A DNA stretch of 64,000 nt. It comes from Phycisphaerales bacterium. Lineage in GTDB: Bacteria > Planctomycetota > Phycisphaerae > Sedimentisphaerales > Anaerobacaceae. A program made the position numbers and the translations under genes. The stretch covers positions 4,772,084-4,836,083 of the forward strand of contig CP070675.1 of assembly GCA_020352215.1 (NCBI GenBank), given 5' to 3'. Positions 1 to 8,021 of this stretch are shown in pieces (position 1 is the stretch's first letter; each line of letters starts with the position of its first letter). Under the pieces are notes generated by a model. The model did no database searches. It was not told where the DNA came from and was given only the letters and a program-made list of their open reading frames with translations.

Positions 1-1
1 C

Positions 2-349
2 TTCGCGGCTTTGGGTCGGTCGAGGTTTCGCAGTCGCTTCAGGCTCGCTGGCAAAGAAGCGGAGTATCTTGAAGCCAAAGGTCTGCCGGTGATTCTCGAT
101 CACGCCCGCGACTTCGTTATGAATCGATTGGCCGAGTCAAATCCTCCAAATGACGGCAAGCAAACGCCGATGAAGAATCACCCGGTCTTCGTCGCTCAGC
201 ACGCCACCGGCACCTGCTGCCGTAAGTGCCTGGAGAAATGGCACAGAATCCCATGGGGAAGACCGTTGTCGGAGCGAGAAATCGACTACGTCGTGAGCGT
301 GCTTCGACGCTGGCTCATCCAGCAGCAGGCCTGTGGTCTCACCGGGTGA
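2..349 (+). CDS. DUF4186 family protein (5' end outside window)
   Basis: The frame is open to the left edge, so only about 115 C-terminal residues are present. The stretch around residues 35-80 matches my recollection of DUF4186: an ARDFV segment, a conserved DGKQTPM motif, HPVFVAQHATGTCCRKCL with a Cys-Cys-x-x-Cys cluster, then a KWHRIPWGR segment and a C-terminal amphipathic helix (DYVVSVLRRWL). The Cys/His pattern would suit metal binding, but no function is established for the family. It ends 90 nt before the next gene, which has its own promoter, so they are probably separate units. An internal TTG at 11 is unlikely to be the true start because family-like sequence already begins there. 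Confidence 0.8.
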   Translation, partial: FAALGRSRFRSRFRLAGKEAEYLEAKGLPVILDHARDFVMNRLAESNPPNDGKQTPMKNHPVFVAQHATGTCCRKCLEKWHRIPWGRPLSEREIDYVVSVLRRWLIQQQACGLTG

Positions 350-378
350 GATTTCATCGGTACGTCCTGTAAAAAGCG

Positions 379-406
379 TTGCAATTGGCCTTGGGGCGGC
401 TATACT
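379..406 (+). promoter_or_regulatory. sigma70-type promoter of the PfkB-family kinase gene
   Basis: TTGCAA (379-384), a 16-nt spacer and TATACT (401-406). The predicted start of transcription near 413 leaves a short leader of about 25 nt containing the AAGGAG ribosome binding site of the gene at 439. Confidence 0.6.
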
Positions 407-438
407 GCGGTAGAAAAGGAATCTCTTGAAGGAGCAAA

Positions 439-1416
439 ATGGCAGGAAGGATTCCGAGAGTAGCAGTAGTCGGTGGCACCTACGTTGACATGGCAATACG
501 GTGCAAGCAGGTTCCATTGGCCGGCCAGAGCGTCGCCGGCTCGGCTCTTTCATACGCCACCACAGGACCCGGGCCGATCCAGGCCGTACAGGCTGCGCTC
601 TGCGGCTGCGAAGTGCACCTCATCAGCAAAGTGGGAGGCGATCCGTTTGCTCGGGAAGCCCGGGCAAAACTTGCGGAATTCAACATAGACGCGGATTATG
701 TCTACACGGCCAAGGCCAAGAATACCGGCGTCGTTGTAACGATGGTCAACGCCGAGGGTGAGAACGCAAGCTGCTCCTATACCGGTGCCAACAGCGCTTT
801 GCAGGCCCGGGATATAAAATCCGCCGAGCACATCATCGCCGAAGCCGACGTCTGCTTGATTCATGGCCGATTGCCACAGGAGGCGATCATCAGTGCACTT
901 CGCTGTGCGGAACTGTACGGCGTAAAGGTGATTCTCAACCCCGCAAGGCCAATCGAACGGCGAGGCCAGCAAGGCAGCGACCTGCCCATCGAGTACTTCT
1001 CCGCCGGCGTGCTGATCCCCAACCTCTATGAGGCAGCCGACATAACTGAGCAATCGGCTGCCAACATTCGCACAGCCAAGCTGATCGGTTCCGAACTCGT
1101 GGCTCGCGGCGCAAACTACGCGGTCTTAACGATGGGCAAACGTGGTTGTATGGTCGTCGATAGAAATAGCGCCCACCACGTCCCCGCCTTTGAGATTGAG
1201 TTGGTAGACCAGACCGGCAGAGGGGACGCCTTTGCCGGGGCGTTAGCTGCATACTATGCCGTCAAGAGCGATATGAGAGGTGCGGTCAAGTTCGCCTCGG
1301 CCGCGGGGGCCCTGGCATGCACGAAGTTCGGCTCGATTGAGGCTCTGCCCACAAAGGCCGAGATCATTGAGCTTCTGCAGACAGAGGACATCGGCCTTCC
1401 GCCCAGCAGCCAGTAG
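439..1416 (+). CDS. PfkB-family carbohydrate kinase, ribokinase-like
   Basis: 325 residues, the usual length of ribokinase-type PfkB sugar kinases, which phosphorylate a sugar or nucleoside with ATP in the cytosol. The fold signatures are present in order: an N-terminal VVGGTYVDM strand-loop, a glycine-rich substrate loop near residues 42-50, SKVGGDPFA near 63-71, an NP-x-R motif near 167-170, and the C-terminal signature DQTGRGDAFAGAL at 258-269 with the catalytic Asp at 263. Two core sites are divergent: the usual GGKGANQA-type loop reads TTGPGPIQA, and the GAGD anion hole reads GRGD. Substrate cannot be assigned; the changes may mean altered specificity. The ATG is supported by AAGGAG 7 nt upstream and a promoter at 379. 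Confidence 0.85.
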   Translation: MAGRIPRVAVVGGTYVDMAIRCKQVPLAGQSVAGSALSYATTGPGPIQAVQAALCGCEVHLISKVGGDPFAREARAKLAEFNIDADYVYTAKAKNTGVVVTMVNAEGENASCSYTGANSALQARDIKSAEHIIAEADVCLIHGRLPQEAIISALRCAELYGVKVILNPARPIERRGQQGSDLPIEYFSAGVLIPNLYEAADITEQSAANIRTAKLIGSELVARGANYAVLTMGKRGCMVVDRNSAHHVPAFEIELVDQTGRGDAFAGALAAYYAVKSDMRGAVKFASAAGALACTKFGSIEALPTKAEIIELLQTEDIGLPPSSQ

Positions 1417-1516
1417 CCTACATCCAATCCCCACGCCGCAATTCTCTCTCCCAGTCTCCCAAGAGCACTCAGCACATCTCCATACGGAAAGGGGCCAAAT
1501 GCCGCCATTTCCGCGG

Positions 1517-1545
1517 TTGATTATGCCGGGCAGGTGTGGTATACT
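1517..1545 (+). promoter_or_regulatory. sigma70-type promoter upstream of the GLUG pseudogene
   Basis: TTGATT (1517-1522), a 17-nt spacer and TATACT (1540-1545) preceded by TGG, which makes an extended -10. The predicted leader to the ATG at 1657 is about 105 nt. The signal looks intact although the gene it drives is interrupted. Confidence 0.6.
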
Positions 1546-1656
1546 GTTTTGTGCAACAGCATCGGTCGGCAACGCCCTGTTAATACGCTTATGGGCTGCT
1601 GGCGCGGTCGGATACCGCCAATGTGCAGTTCGAGGATGGGAGGTGGAGGTCGGAAA

Positions 1657-2946
1657 ATGAGTGCGGCGACGAATCCCAGAATCCCGCGGCCATTCTCTGT
1701 ACTGGCGGCAGTTCTCCTGGTGGGCTTGCCTGCCCATGCCAAGTATGGCGGAGGGACGGGCACTCCGGAAGACCCCCACCAAATTTGGACTGCCGAGCAG
1801 ATGAATCAGATAGGCCTGCATGCCGAGGATTGGGACAAGCATTTCAAGCTTATGGCAGACATCGACCTCGCAGCGTAAACCGGAACACAATTCAACATAA
1901 TTGGGGCGGGGCGCGCATTCAGTGGAACCTTTGACGGCAACAGCTATACTATTTCAAACTTCTCCTATGAAGCCCCCGGCGGCGATGAAGTAGGGCTTTT
2001 CGAGTCTGTCAGTGGCGCCGGGGCACTGATAAGGGATCTCGAGTTGGTGGGCGCTAACGTCGGTGCCGGAGGCAACAGCGTTGCTTCGCTGCTGGGGCGT
2101 TTGATGCTCGGAACAATCAGCAATTGTCGCGCTCTGGAGTGCGACGTTTCAGGACGTCGTAGCGTCGGTGGTCTTGTCGGCTATAGCGGGGCCGGTATCA
2201 TCGACGGCTGCTCTGTCTCCGGCGATGTGTCCGGCGAGGACCAGGTTGGCGGAGTGGTGGGGAACATAACGCACGGAACAGTGACAGACAGTCACGCCCA
2301 GGCCAACGTCTCCGGTAAGAGTAAGGCTGGCGGGTTGGCTGGGGGCAACGGAGCATTGGGAACAATGGGCAACAGCTACGCTACAGGTGAGGTCTCAGGT
2401 GAGACTGATGTGGGCGGCTTTGTAGGCAGTAACGGCCGTGGGACAATTCTTTGCTGCTATTCAACGGGCAGCGTGACGGGATCACACGATGTGGGGGGTC
2501 TCGCGGGAGTCAATTCTGGCACGATTGCTGACTGCTTCTGGGACAACTGGACGAGCGGCAAGGGTTACATGTGTGGCGAGCAGGGATGGGGTGGCACCGG
2601 ATGCACTTCAGAAGGGGTCAAGAGCACACCCAAGATGCAAACGGTCGGCACGTTCCTTGGAGCTGGCTGGGACTTTGTAGGTGAGACCGAAAACGGGACG
2701 GAGGACATTTGGTGCATCTGCTAGGGACAGGATTATCCCAAGCTAACGTGCCAGTTCGTCATGGGGGGCGTTGACAGTGACCATGACACAGACTTTGCCG
2801 ACTTCTGCGCCTTAGGCTCACACTGGCTCGGAACTGACGGCAGCTTCTGGTGTGGCGGCGGCAGAACCGATCTTACTGGAGACGGCCGCGTTGACTTCGC
2901 TGACCTGGAACAGTTGGCTGAGAATTGGCTCACAGGTGTTCAATAG
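1657..2946 (+). pseudogene. secreted GLUG-repeat protein with dockerin-like tail, broken by two in-frame stops
   Basis: One reading frame encodes one recognisable protein, but it is cut by TAA at 1876-1878 and TAG at 2722-2724 without any frame change. Part 1 (1657-1875) has a signal peptide (LLVGLPAHA) and the start of the repeat domain. The frame then resumes with TGTQFNIIG, as expected for the family, where a tyrosine codon would normally stand at the TAA. Part 2 (1879-2721) carries four or five GLUG-type repeats (VGGLVG, VGGVVG, AGGLAG, VGGFVG, VGGLAG). Part 3 (2725-2946) has two Asp-rich calcium-loop motifs and ends in AENWLTGVQ, a planctomycete dockerin-like tail. GLUG proteins are usually exported surface or adhesion-like proteins. 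Start choice: ATG 1657 follows GGTGGAGG and the signal peptide begins there. Read-through is possible but less likely than decay. Confidence 0.8.
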
Positions 2947-3092
2947 CCCTGGCAGAGATCAGTCTCAAATAGACAGCGCCCTCACGTTCAGCCACAGACC
3001 CTTAGTCAAAAGGACTATTAACCTGTGACAGTCAAACCTTTGGTTTGTCATTCCTGCGAAGGGGGCTGTTGAAAACGTACAAGGCTGACGGT

Positions 3093-3181
3093 TGAGATTG
3101 CCGCGCGATTCTTCGAATCGCTCGCAATGACACGGAAATGGGTCTTGTCATTGCGAGGAGCAATGCGGCGAGGCAATCTCA
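3093..3181. repeat. long imperfect palindrome (dispersed intergenic repeat type)
   Basis: The left arm (about 3094-3132) begins GAGATTGCCGCGCGATTC and ends CGCTCGCAATGACAC. The right arm (about 3146-3181) begins GTCATTGCGAGGAGCAATG and ends GAGGCAATCTCA; the two arms are near reverse complements with a short loop. Elements of the type GTCATTGCGAGGAG...CAATCTC are known to me as dispersed repeats in many environmental bacterial genomes; their role is unknown. The element is next to the left end of the phage cassette. Confidence 0.7.
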
Positions 3182-3324
3182 GCTCCTTCGACATGCCCGG
3201 AGACGGGAATCCAGCTTGTTAAGGCCCGGGATTCCGCCCCCGTCATCAGGCGCCGAGCGGGGCGGGAATTTCGTCAAAATCTGCTGCGCCCTGGAAACAA
3301 AAATCCCAAATCTGCAAAAAATTT

Positions 3325-3477
3325 TTACTGCTTGTGCCGCACGGACTTAGCGCGAGCGGATGCGGGATGAAGTCCATCTTTTTCGCAAAGATCGTGCAGC
3401 TTCGCCCCTTTATGGAGGCGCTTGTGAATGGCCTCGCGAAGGCGTCGCAATTTGCGACGGTATGAAATTCGGCTCAT
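3325..3477 (-). CDS. possible small basic protein, 50 aa (uncertain)
   Basis: A minus-strand frame of 50 codons with very basic composition, starting MSRISYRRKLRRLREAIHKR and ending SVRHKQ, with an HDLCEKDGLHP segment in the middle. Its composition looks more protein-like than random antisense sequence, and it sits divergently from the portal gene. Against it, there is no recognisable ribosome binding site before the ATG at 3477 and I know no family match. It could be a remnant of a DNA-binding phage protein or chance. Confidence 0.2.
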   Translation of the reverse strand: MSRISYRRKLRRLREAIHKRLHKGAKLHDLCEKDGLHPASARAKSVRHKQ

Positions 3478-3493
3478 GAGGGAGAGCTAAGGC

Positions 3494-5020
3494 ATGGCAT
3501 TTGAGCTCGGTATCTTCGGGGACGATCGGCCCAGCGAGGACTACGTAGAGTGGCTTGTCGATGAACACTCGCCGGATATCCACAGGCACTTCGCAAAACT
3601 GTGGGAATACTACGCCAACCCGATGCTGGAGATGTTTGGCAACGGCGCCGCCGAGCGCAAGCTGACCGAGGCAGGCAAGTGCTACGTTCAAGCACAGGAA
3701 TACGGCATACCTTCGCGAATTACCGGATTGGCGCACAGCGGCACCGCGGGCGTGTTTGGCTCAAGGGCGGTCAAAGATATCCAGCGAAAGGAAGTCGTGA
3801 TCGAGAACGACATCGCGTGGCGGGTCAATGCGGCGGTGGACTTTCTTTTTGGCAAGCCGATTAGCTTTGTTTCGAAATCGCCGGATGGCCGGAAGCGGAC
3901 GGAAATCGAGTCTATACTAAAGGCAGTATTCGCGGCCAACGGCGGCATCGGATTCCTCCAGGATATGGCAGTGCTCGGAAGTGTGTACGGTTTCGTCGAT
4001 TGTTTCGTCAGGCCTGGCGAAGAAATCACTAGACGCTACTCTTCTCACACCTCCTCCTCCACGGATGTGCCGCAATTGGCACGCGCGATCGAGCTGGAAC
4101 TGGTTGAAGCACCAAGAGCGCTGCCTATTCTGGACGAGAACGACTACAGGAAGATCACGCACTACGTGCAGCATTTCTACCAGAAGATGAACGCGCTCAA
4201 CGAGAAGACCTCGTTTCTGTCGCGGATACTCTCCGGCGGCGGGCGCAAGGCCGATAGTCGGTCTGTTGTTGCGGTGACGGAAATCGTCTCGGCGCGGGCC
4301 TGGCAGAGATACGAGAATAAGCAGCTCGTGGCAGAGGGCGAGCTGCCGTGGGGCTTTCTGCCCATCGTCCACATCCAGAACATTGCTCAGCCCTACTACT
4401 ACGAAGGGGCAAGTGACGTCGAGCCATTGATGCCTCTGCAGGATGAGCTCAATACGAGACTGAGCGATAGAGCCAGCAGGATCACATTCCAGTCGTTCAA
4501 GATGTACCTGGGCAAGGGGATAGAGAGTTTCGAAGATAAGCCCATCTCACCTGGCAGAATGTGGTATACGGACAATCTTGATGCGACTATCGAAGAGTTC
4601 GGGGGAGATTCGGCGACGCCGAGCGAGGGGCTGCACATCGCCGAGATCCGTTCCGCGATGGACAAGACCAGCGGAGTGACGCCTGTCGTGGCCGGGGTGC
4701 TGAAAAACAAAATCGGGAATCTCACCAGTGCTGTGGCTCTTCGACTGACGCTCATGGGGATGCTCTCAAAGAATGAGCGAAAGAGATTCACTTATGGCGA
4801 TGGGCTCAAGCGAATTTGCAGAATGGTTCTGGGGATTCTTGATACGGCCAACATCTACAAGACATCGGAGGCCGACAGGCAAATCGAGGTAGTTTTTCCC
4901 AGTCCGCTGCCGGAGAACATGATGGAGAAACTCAGAGAAGCTCAGATCAAGAAGGAGCTGGGCGTACCCGCTGGGACGGTGCTCAGAGAATTAGGCTATG
5001 AAATCACGAATTTGCAGTGA
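3494..5020 (+). CDS. phage portal protein (SPP1 gp6-like)
   Basis: 508 residues, the usual size of SPP1-gp6-type portal proteins, which form the dodecameric DNA entry and exit ring at one capsid vertex. Recognisable stretches are an early ENDIAWRVNAAVDFLFGKP segment (residues about 100-118), a QDMAVLGSVYGFVDCFV segment near 155-171, the FLPIVHIQN strand with the following EGASDVEPLMPLQDELN helix in the crown/stem region, and a C-terminal helix rich in basic and acidic residues. The ATG at 3494 follows GGAGAG. It is the first gene of the cassette; in intact phages the large terminase precedes it, but not here. Confidence 0.85.
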   Translation: MAFELGIFGDDRPSEDYVEWLVDEHSPDIHRHFAKLWEYYANPMLEMFGNGAAERKLTEAGKCYVQAQEYGIPSRITGLAHSGTAGVFGSRAVKDIQRKEVVIENDIAWRVNAAVDFLFGKPISFVSKSPDGRKRTEIESILKAVFAANGGIGFLQDMAVLGSVYGFVDCFVRPGEEITRRYSSHTSSSTDVPQLARAIELELVEAPRALPILDENDYRKITHYVQHFYQKMNALNEKTSFLSRILSGGGRKADSRSVVAVTEIVSARAWQRYENKQLVAEGELPWGFLPIVHIQNIAQPYYYEGASDVEPLMPLQDELNTRLSDRASRITFQSFKMYLGKGIESFEDKPISPGRMWYTDNLDATIEEFGGDSATPSEGLHIAEIRSAMDKTSGVTPVVAGVLKNKIGNLTSAVALRLTLMGMLSKNERKRFTYGDGLKRICRMVLGILDTANIYKTSEADRQIEVVFPSPLPENMMEKLREAQIKKELGVPAGTVLRELGYEITNLQ

Positions 5021-5083
5021 TGGATCGGGAGTGAGGAGACTGCGCGTTCCCAATCCTAAGCCGCCGATTAGTCAGGAGACACA

Positions 5084-5620
5084 ATGAGTCCGATTGAGAC
5101 ACAGAAGGATTTGTCGGAGACAGCCGCGGAACAAGCCCCTGAACATAGTGACAACGATGTGAGCAGACTTGTTCCCATCGCTGAATCGATCCGCTATCGA
5201 AAAAGGGCGCAGGGCGCCGAGAAGCAGGTCGAAGACTTGACCGAGCAACTGGCTGAGGCCAACTCGCAGGTGGCCAAGCTATCGGAGCAGCTAAGTGACA
5301 TCCAGGCCGAGCAGAAGCTGACGCGAAAACTCGTTGCTGCCGGCACCGTCGACCTGGAGGCGGCTGTGCTGGTCGCCAAGGCCAGACTGGGTGGGGAAAC
5401 GGAAGCGGATCTGGAGGCGTGTGTTGAGCAGTTGAAGAAGGAAAAGCAATATCTGTTCGGTAGTGCCGCGGACACAGGAGCGACAACGAGAACCGCTGGG
5501 GTAAAGGACCGCGTGGCGCACAGCCAGGCTGTGCTCGAGCGAGCGGCCAAGAGGGCAGCCACCACCGGCAATCGTACGGATTTGCAGGAGTATCTGAAAC
5601 TGCGAAGGAATTTCGGGTAA
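5084..5620 (+). CDS. phage scaffolding-type coiled-coil protein
   Basis: 178 residues, highly charged. Residues about 45-85 form a long heptad-like coiled coil (EKQVEDLTEQLAEANSQVAK and onward), followed by Ala/Glu-rich helices and a basic C-terminus (LQEYLKLRRNFG). Position between portal and major capsid, size and helical character are those of a capsid scaffolding protein, which guides procapsid assembly and often binds coat protein through a basic C-terminal helix. No protease domain is present, so scaffold removal would need another factor. Assignment rests on context and composition rather than a specific motif. AGGAG lies upstream of the ATG. Confidence 0.65.
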   Translation: MSPIETQKDLSETAAEQAPEHSDNDVSRLVPIAESIRYRKRAQGAEKQVEDLTEQLAEANSQVAKLSEQLSDIQAEQKLTRKLVAAGTVDLEAAVLVAKARLGGETEADLEACVEQLKKEKQYLFGSAADTGATTRTAGVKDRVAHSQAVLERAAKRAATTGNRTDLQEYLKLRRNFG

Positions 5621-5673
5621 CGCGTGACTGGATAACTGGGGTGCCAGTCACATAAGGGCAAGGAGATAGACGA

Positions 5674-6828
5674 ATGGCTTTTACGGGGAAGGCAACATAC
5701 TCAGCAGGTTCGACTTTGCCTGAACTGGCTGAGGACGTATCGGATTTGATAGGGATTGTTTCACCGTACGAAACGCCCTTGCTCGATGCCTTGGGTGATC
5801 CAATGCGAGAGGCAACCAGCACACATCACGAGTGGCTTGAAGATGCGCTGCTGCCCAACAAGGATGCGATTAACGATGCCACCTGGACTGATCCGAGTTC
5901 GGATACTGACTTCGACGTGGACAACGGCAACAGATTCCGTATGGGTGATCAGATTCAGGTCGAGGGTAGTGAGGAATTGATGCTGGTCACGGCGGTGAGC
6001 ACGAATACGCTCACGGTCGTTCGCGGCTATGCAGGCACGACCACAGAGAATCTGGCGGACGATCAGGTGATTAACATCCTGGGCAACGCCGCTCTGGAAG
6101 GAGCTGACAAGCCCGGTGCAAGATTCACCAATCGCACGAGGTGCGGCAACTACACGCAGATATTTACTGCCACGGTCGAGGTGAGCGGGACCGATATGGC
6201 GGCGAGCCACTTAGGCCTCGCTGATGAGATGGACTATCAGAAGCAGGAAAGGCTGAGGGAGTTGCTTCGGGACCTGGAGAACACCGTAATCAACGGAGGT
6301 CAGCCTGCCAGCGATCCACAGGGTAGCGGTTCGGTGAGGCGGTCGATGAGGGGCATTGTTCAACACCTTTCTACGAACGTCTTCCACACGGGCGACACAG
6401 GCTTTCCGAGCGGCAACGATCTCGACGAGGCGAAGATCAACTATGTCCTCAGAAAGATCTGGGAGAACAGTAATGGCAACGTTGATCTTATTGTGGTCGG
6501 TGGCTTTCAGAAGCGAAAGATAAATGCCTTCTGTGCCGACAGCAGAAGCTTCGGGGCCAACGACACAACTTTCACCGACATGATCAGCATCTACGAGAGC
6601 GATTTCGGCGTTTGCAGGATTATCACGACCCGGTGGATGCCGCAGGATGCTGCGCTTCTATTGGATTCTTCGCGGGCCAATGCCTTGCCACTGGCGGGGC
6701 GTAGTTTTCATTTCAAGCCGTTGGCAAGCAGCGGTGACTACGAGTGCGGTGAGCTTATCGGCGAGTATACGCTCGAGATCAAGAACGAGGCTGCGCACGG
6801 GCTCATTCGCGATCTGAGCACCAGCTAA
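5674..6828 (+). CDS. major capsid protein, DUF5309/SU10 type
   Basis: 384 residues. The N-terminus with LPELAEDVSDLIGIVSPYET is the characteristic start of DUF5309 major capsid proteins, an HK97-fold group. Residues about 85-145 form a small beta-rich insertion (GDQIQVEGSEELMLVTAV, then TLTVVRG), typical of the surface domain of these proteins. The core resumes with FTATVEVSGTDMAASHLG, a long helix with QKQERLRELLRDLENTVING, and the C-terminal strands. AAGGAG precedes the ATG by 8 nt. No delta-domain or prohead protease is fused or adjacent, consistent with a separate scaffold protein. Confidence 0.85.
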   Translation: MAFTGKATYSAGSTLPELAEDVSDLIGIVSPYETPLLDALGDPMREATSTHHEWLEDALLPNKDAINDATWTDPSSDTDFDVDNGNRFRMGDQIQVEGSEELMLVTAVSTNTLTVVRGYAGTTTENLADDQVINILGNAALEGADKPGARFTNRTRCGNYTQIFTATVEVSGTDMAASHLGLADEMDYQKQERLRELLRDLENTVINGGQPASDPQGSGSVRRSMRGIVQHLSTNVFHTGDTGFPSGNDLDEAKINYVLRKIWENSNGNVDLIVVGGFQKRKINAFCADSRSFGANDTTFTDMISIYESDFGVCRIITTRWMPQDAALLLDSSRANALPLAGRSFHFKPLASSGDYECGELIGEYTLEIKNEAAHGLIRDLSTS

Positions 6829-6938
6829 GCAGGGAGCAGTTAGGAGACGCCGTGTACGGCGTCGCGGCAGTGGTGCCCAAGGGCTGGGATGTCTTTGGGC
6901 ACCCAGGCCTCTCGACAGGCAGGAAGGGGACTTCAACA

Positions 6939-7595
6939 ATGGCTATGTTCTCAAACGATGCGGACATTCTCAAATACGAGCCGATACTGTTCGGTGAGCT
7001 GCATCTGCCTGGGCAGGTTCTGACAGCGGGAACTGGCGGGACACTCACAGGAACTGCATTCACGGTAAGCGGTGCTGATTTCGTAGGCGCCCAGGTCTCG
7101 GCTGGCGGCGTGATCCATGTGCAGTCAGCCGATGGCTCACTGGATGGGGCCTACGAGATAGCCTCGGTGGATTCGGCGACACAGCTAACCATATCGGTGG
7201 TCAGGGCGGACAGTGACGATGAGGCCGTAGCACCGCCCGCCGCGACACAGATAGCCTATCGTATCAGCACGTTCTCTCCGCAGGCCACTGAGGTCGCCTA
7301 TCAGTTGACCGAATACTTCGGCATCAAGCCCGGTGATCCTGCGAGCAGCGTGGAGGTGGAGGATGTTCTGGATGTCGACGTGCTGAGGAGGGCTTCGGTC
7401 TTCATGGTCATATCGAGTGTTTATGCGATGTTGGCCAGTAAGGCCGAGGATGAGAATTTCTGGGATAAGAGTCGGCACTACCAAAAGCTTTCTGAGAAAG
7501 CGAGACAACGGTGTCGGCTCACTATAGACGTTGGCTCCGACGGGGTCGGTGACGTCACAAGAGCCGGCGGTTCTCTAAGGCTGGTGCGTGACTGA
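6939..7595 (+). CDS. phage head completion or connector-like protein
   Basis: 218 residues from the ATG at 6939, chosen because AGGAAGGGG lies about 10 nt upstream and because the 29 codons before it show no protein-like pattern. The first half is a small beta domain (GTAFTVSGADFVGAQVSAGG ... YEIASVDSATQLTI) resembling in style the insertion in the major capsid protein. The second half is alpha-helical with two Tyr-rich segments (EVAYQLTEYFGI; WDKSRHYQKLSEKARQRC). Helical connector or adaptor proteins commonly follow the capsid gene; this role is inferred from position. Its stop overlaps the next start by 8 nt. Confidence 0.55.
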   Translation: MAMFSNDADILKYEPILFGELHLPGQVLTAGTGGTLTGTAFTVSGADFVGAQVSAGGVIHVQSADGSLDGAYEIASVDSATQLTISVVRADSDDEAVAPPAATQIAYRISTFSPQATEVAYQLTEYFGIKPGDPASSVEVEDVLDVDVLRRASVFMVISSVYAMLASKAEDENFWDKSRHYQKLSEKARQRCRLTIDVGSDGVGDVTRAGGSLRLVRD

Positions 7596-8016
7596 TGGTT
7601 CATCGGTTCTTGGCTATGGAGCAGCACGTTCTGGGACGCCAGGTATGAGCGCTACATTAGATGGGGACATTCTGTTCGACGAACAGCAATTGCAGATCAA
7701 GGTCGACAGTTGCAGCAGGGACTCGGCAGAGCGTGTGATGCCGGGTCTGGACGGCGTGCTCAGTATCGACCTGGGCGGCCGCAGCAGGATCGTCAGCCAC
7801 AGTGGTGTGTTGCGAGCGAATGGCCGGACCCAGCTGAACACAAAAATCGCCGCTATATCGGCCTGCATAGATGGAAGCACGCGCAAGCTTGTGACAGGTG
7901 AAGGGCAACAATTTGACAATCTTAGGATGGATTCCTTCAAGGTCAGCAATGAACGCGCGAGCGGCAGTGGTGTAGTGGTCGATTATGAAATCGTCTACAC
8001 GCAGTTGAGGTCTTAG
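7588..8016 (+). CDS. small phage tail-associated protein, unknown family
   Basis: 142 residues from a GTG at 7588 that overlaps the preceding gene by 8 nt, suggesting translational coupling; an internal ATG at 7645 is an alternative start. It has a beta-rich body with RSRIVSHSGVLRANGRTQL, then a helix, then DNLRMDSFKVSNERASGSGV and a final VVDYEIVYTQL strand. The layout (small, beta-rich, after connector-like genes) suits a neck, tail-terminator or distal-tail component. I do not recognise a named family. Confidence 0.5.
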   Translation: MTDGSSVLGYGAARSGTPGMSATLDGDILFDEQQLQIKVDSCSRDSAERVMPGLDGVLSIDLGGRSRIVSHSGVLRANGRTQLNTKIAAISACIDGSTRKLVTGEGQQFDNLRMDSFKVSNERASGSGVVVDYEIVYTQLRS

Positions 8017-8021
8017 CAACT

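Larger units (their letters stand above)
2947..3493. other. intergenic stretch: palindromic repeat and no convincing gene
   Basis: Between the GLUG pseudogene and the portal gene. It holds the inverted repeat at 3093-3181, a 3181-3250 stretch resembling dispersed non-coding repeat sequence, and one weak 50-codon minus-strand frame at 3325-3477. A terminase would be expected here upstream of the portal gene, but no terminase-like sequence is seen in any frame. Confidence 0.6.

Noticed and set aside
1876..2724. Stop-codon reassignment as explanation for the broken GLUG gene
   Set aside because: Both TAA and TAG are interrupted codons here, while many intact genes in the window end with TAA, TAG and TGA.
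3138..3350. Plus-strand open frame of 70 codons inside the palindromic repeat
   Set aside because: It reads through the inverted repeat, has repeat-derived composition and no ribosome binding site.
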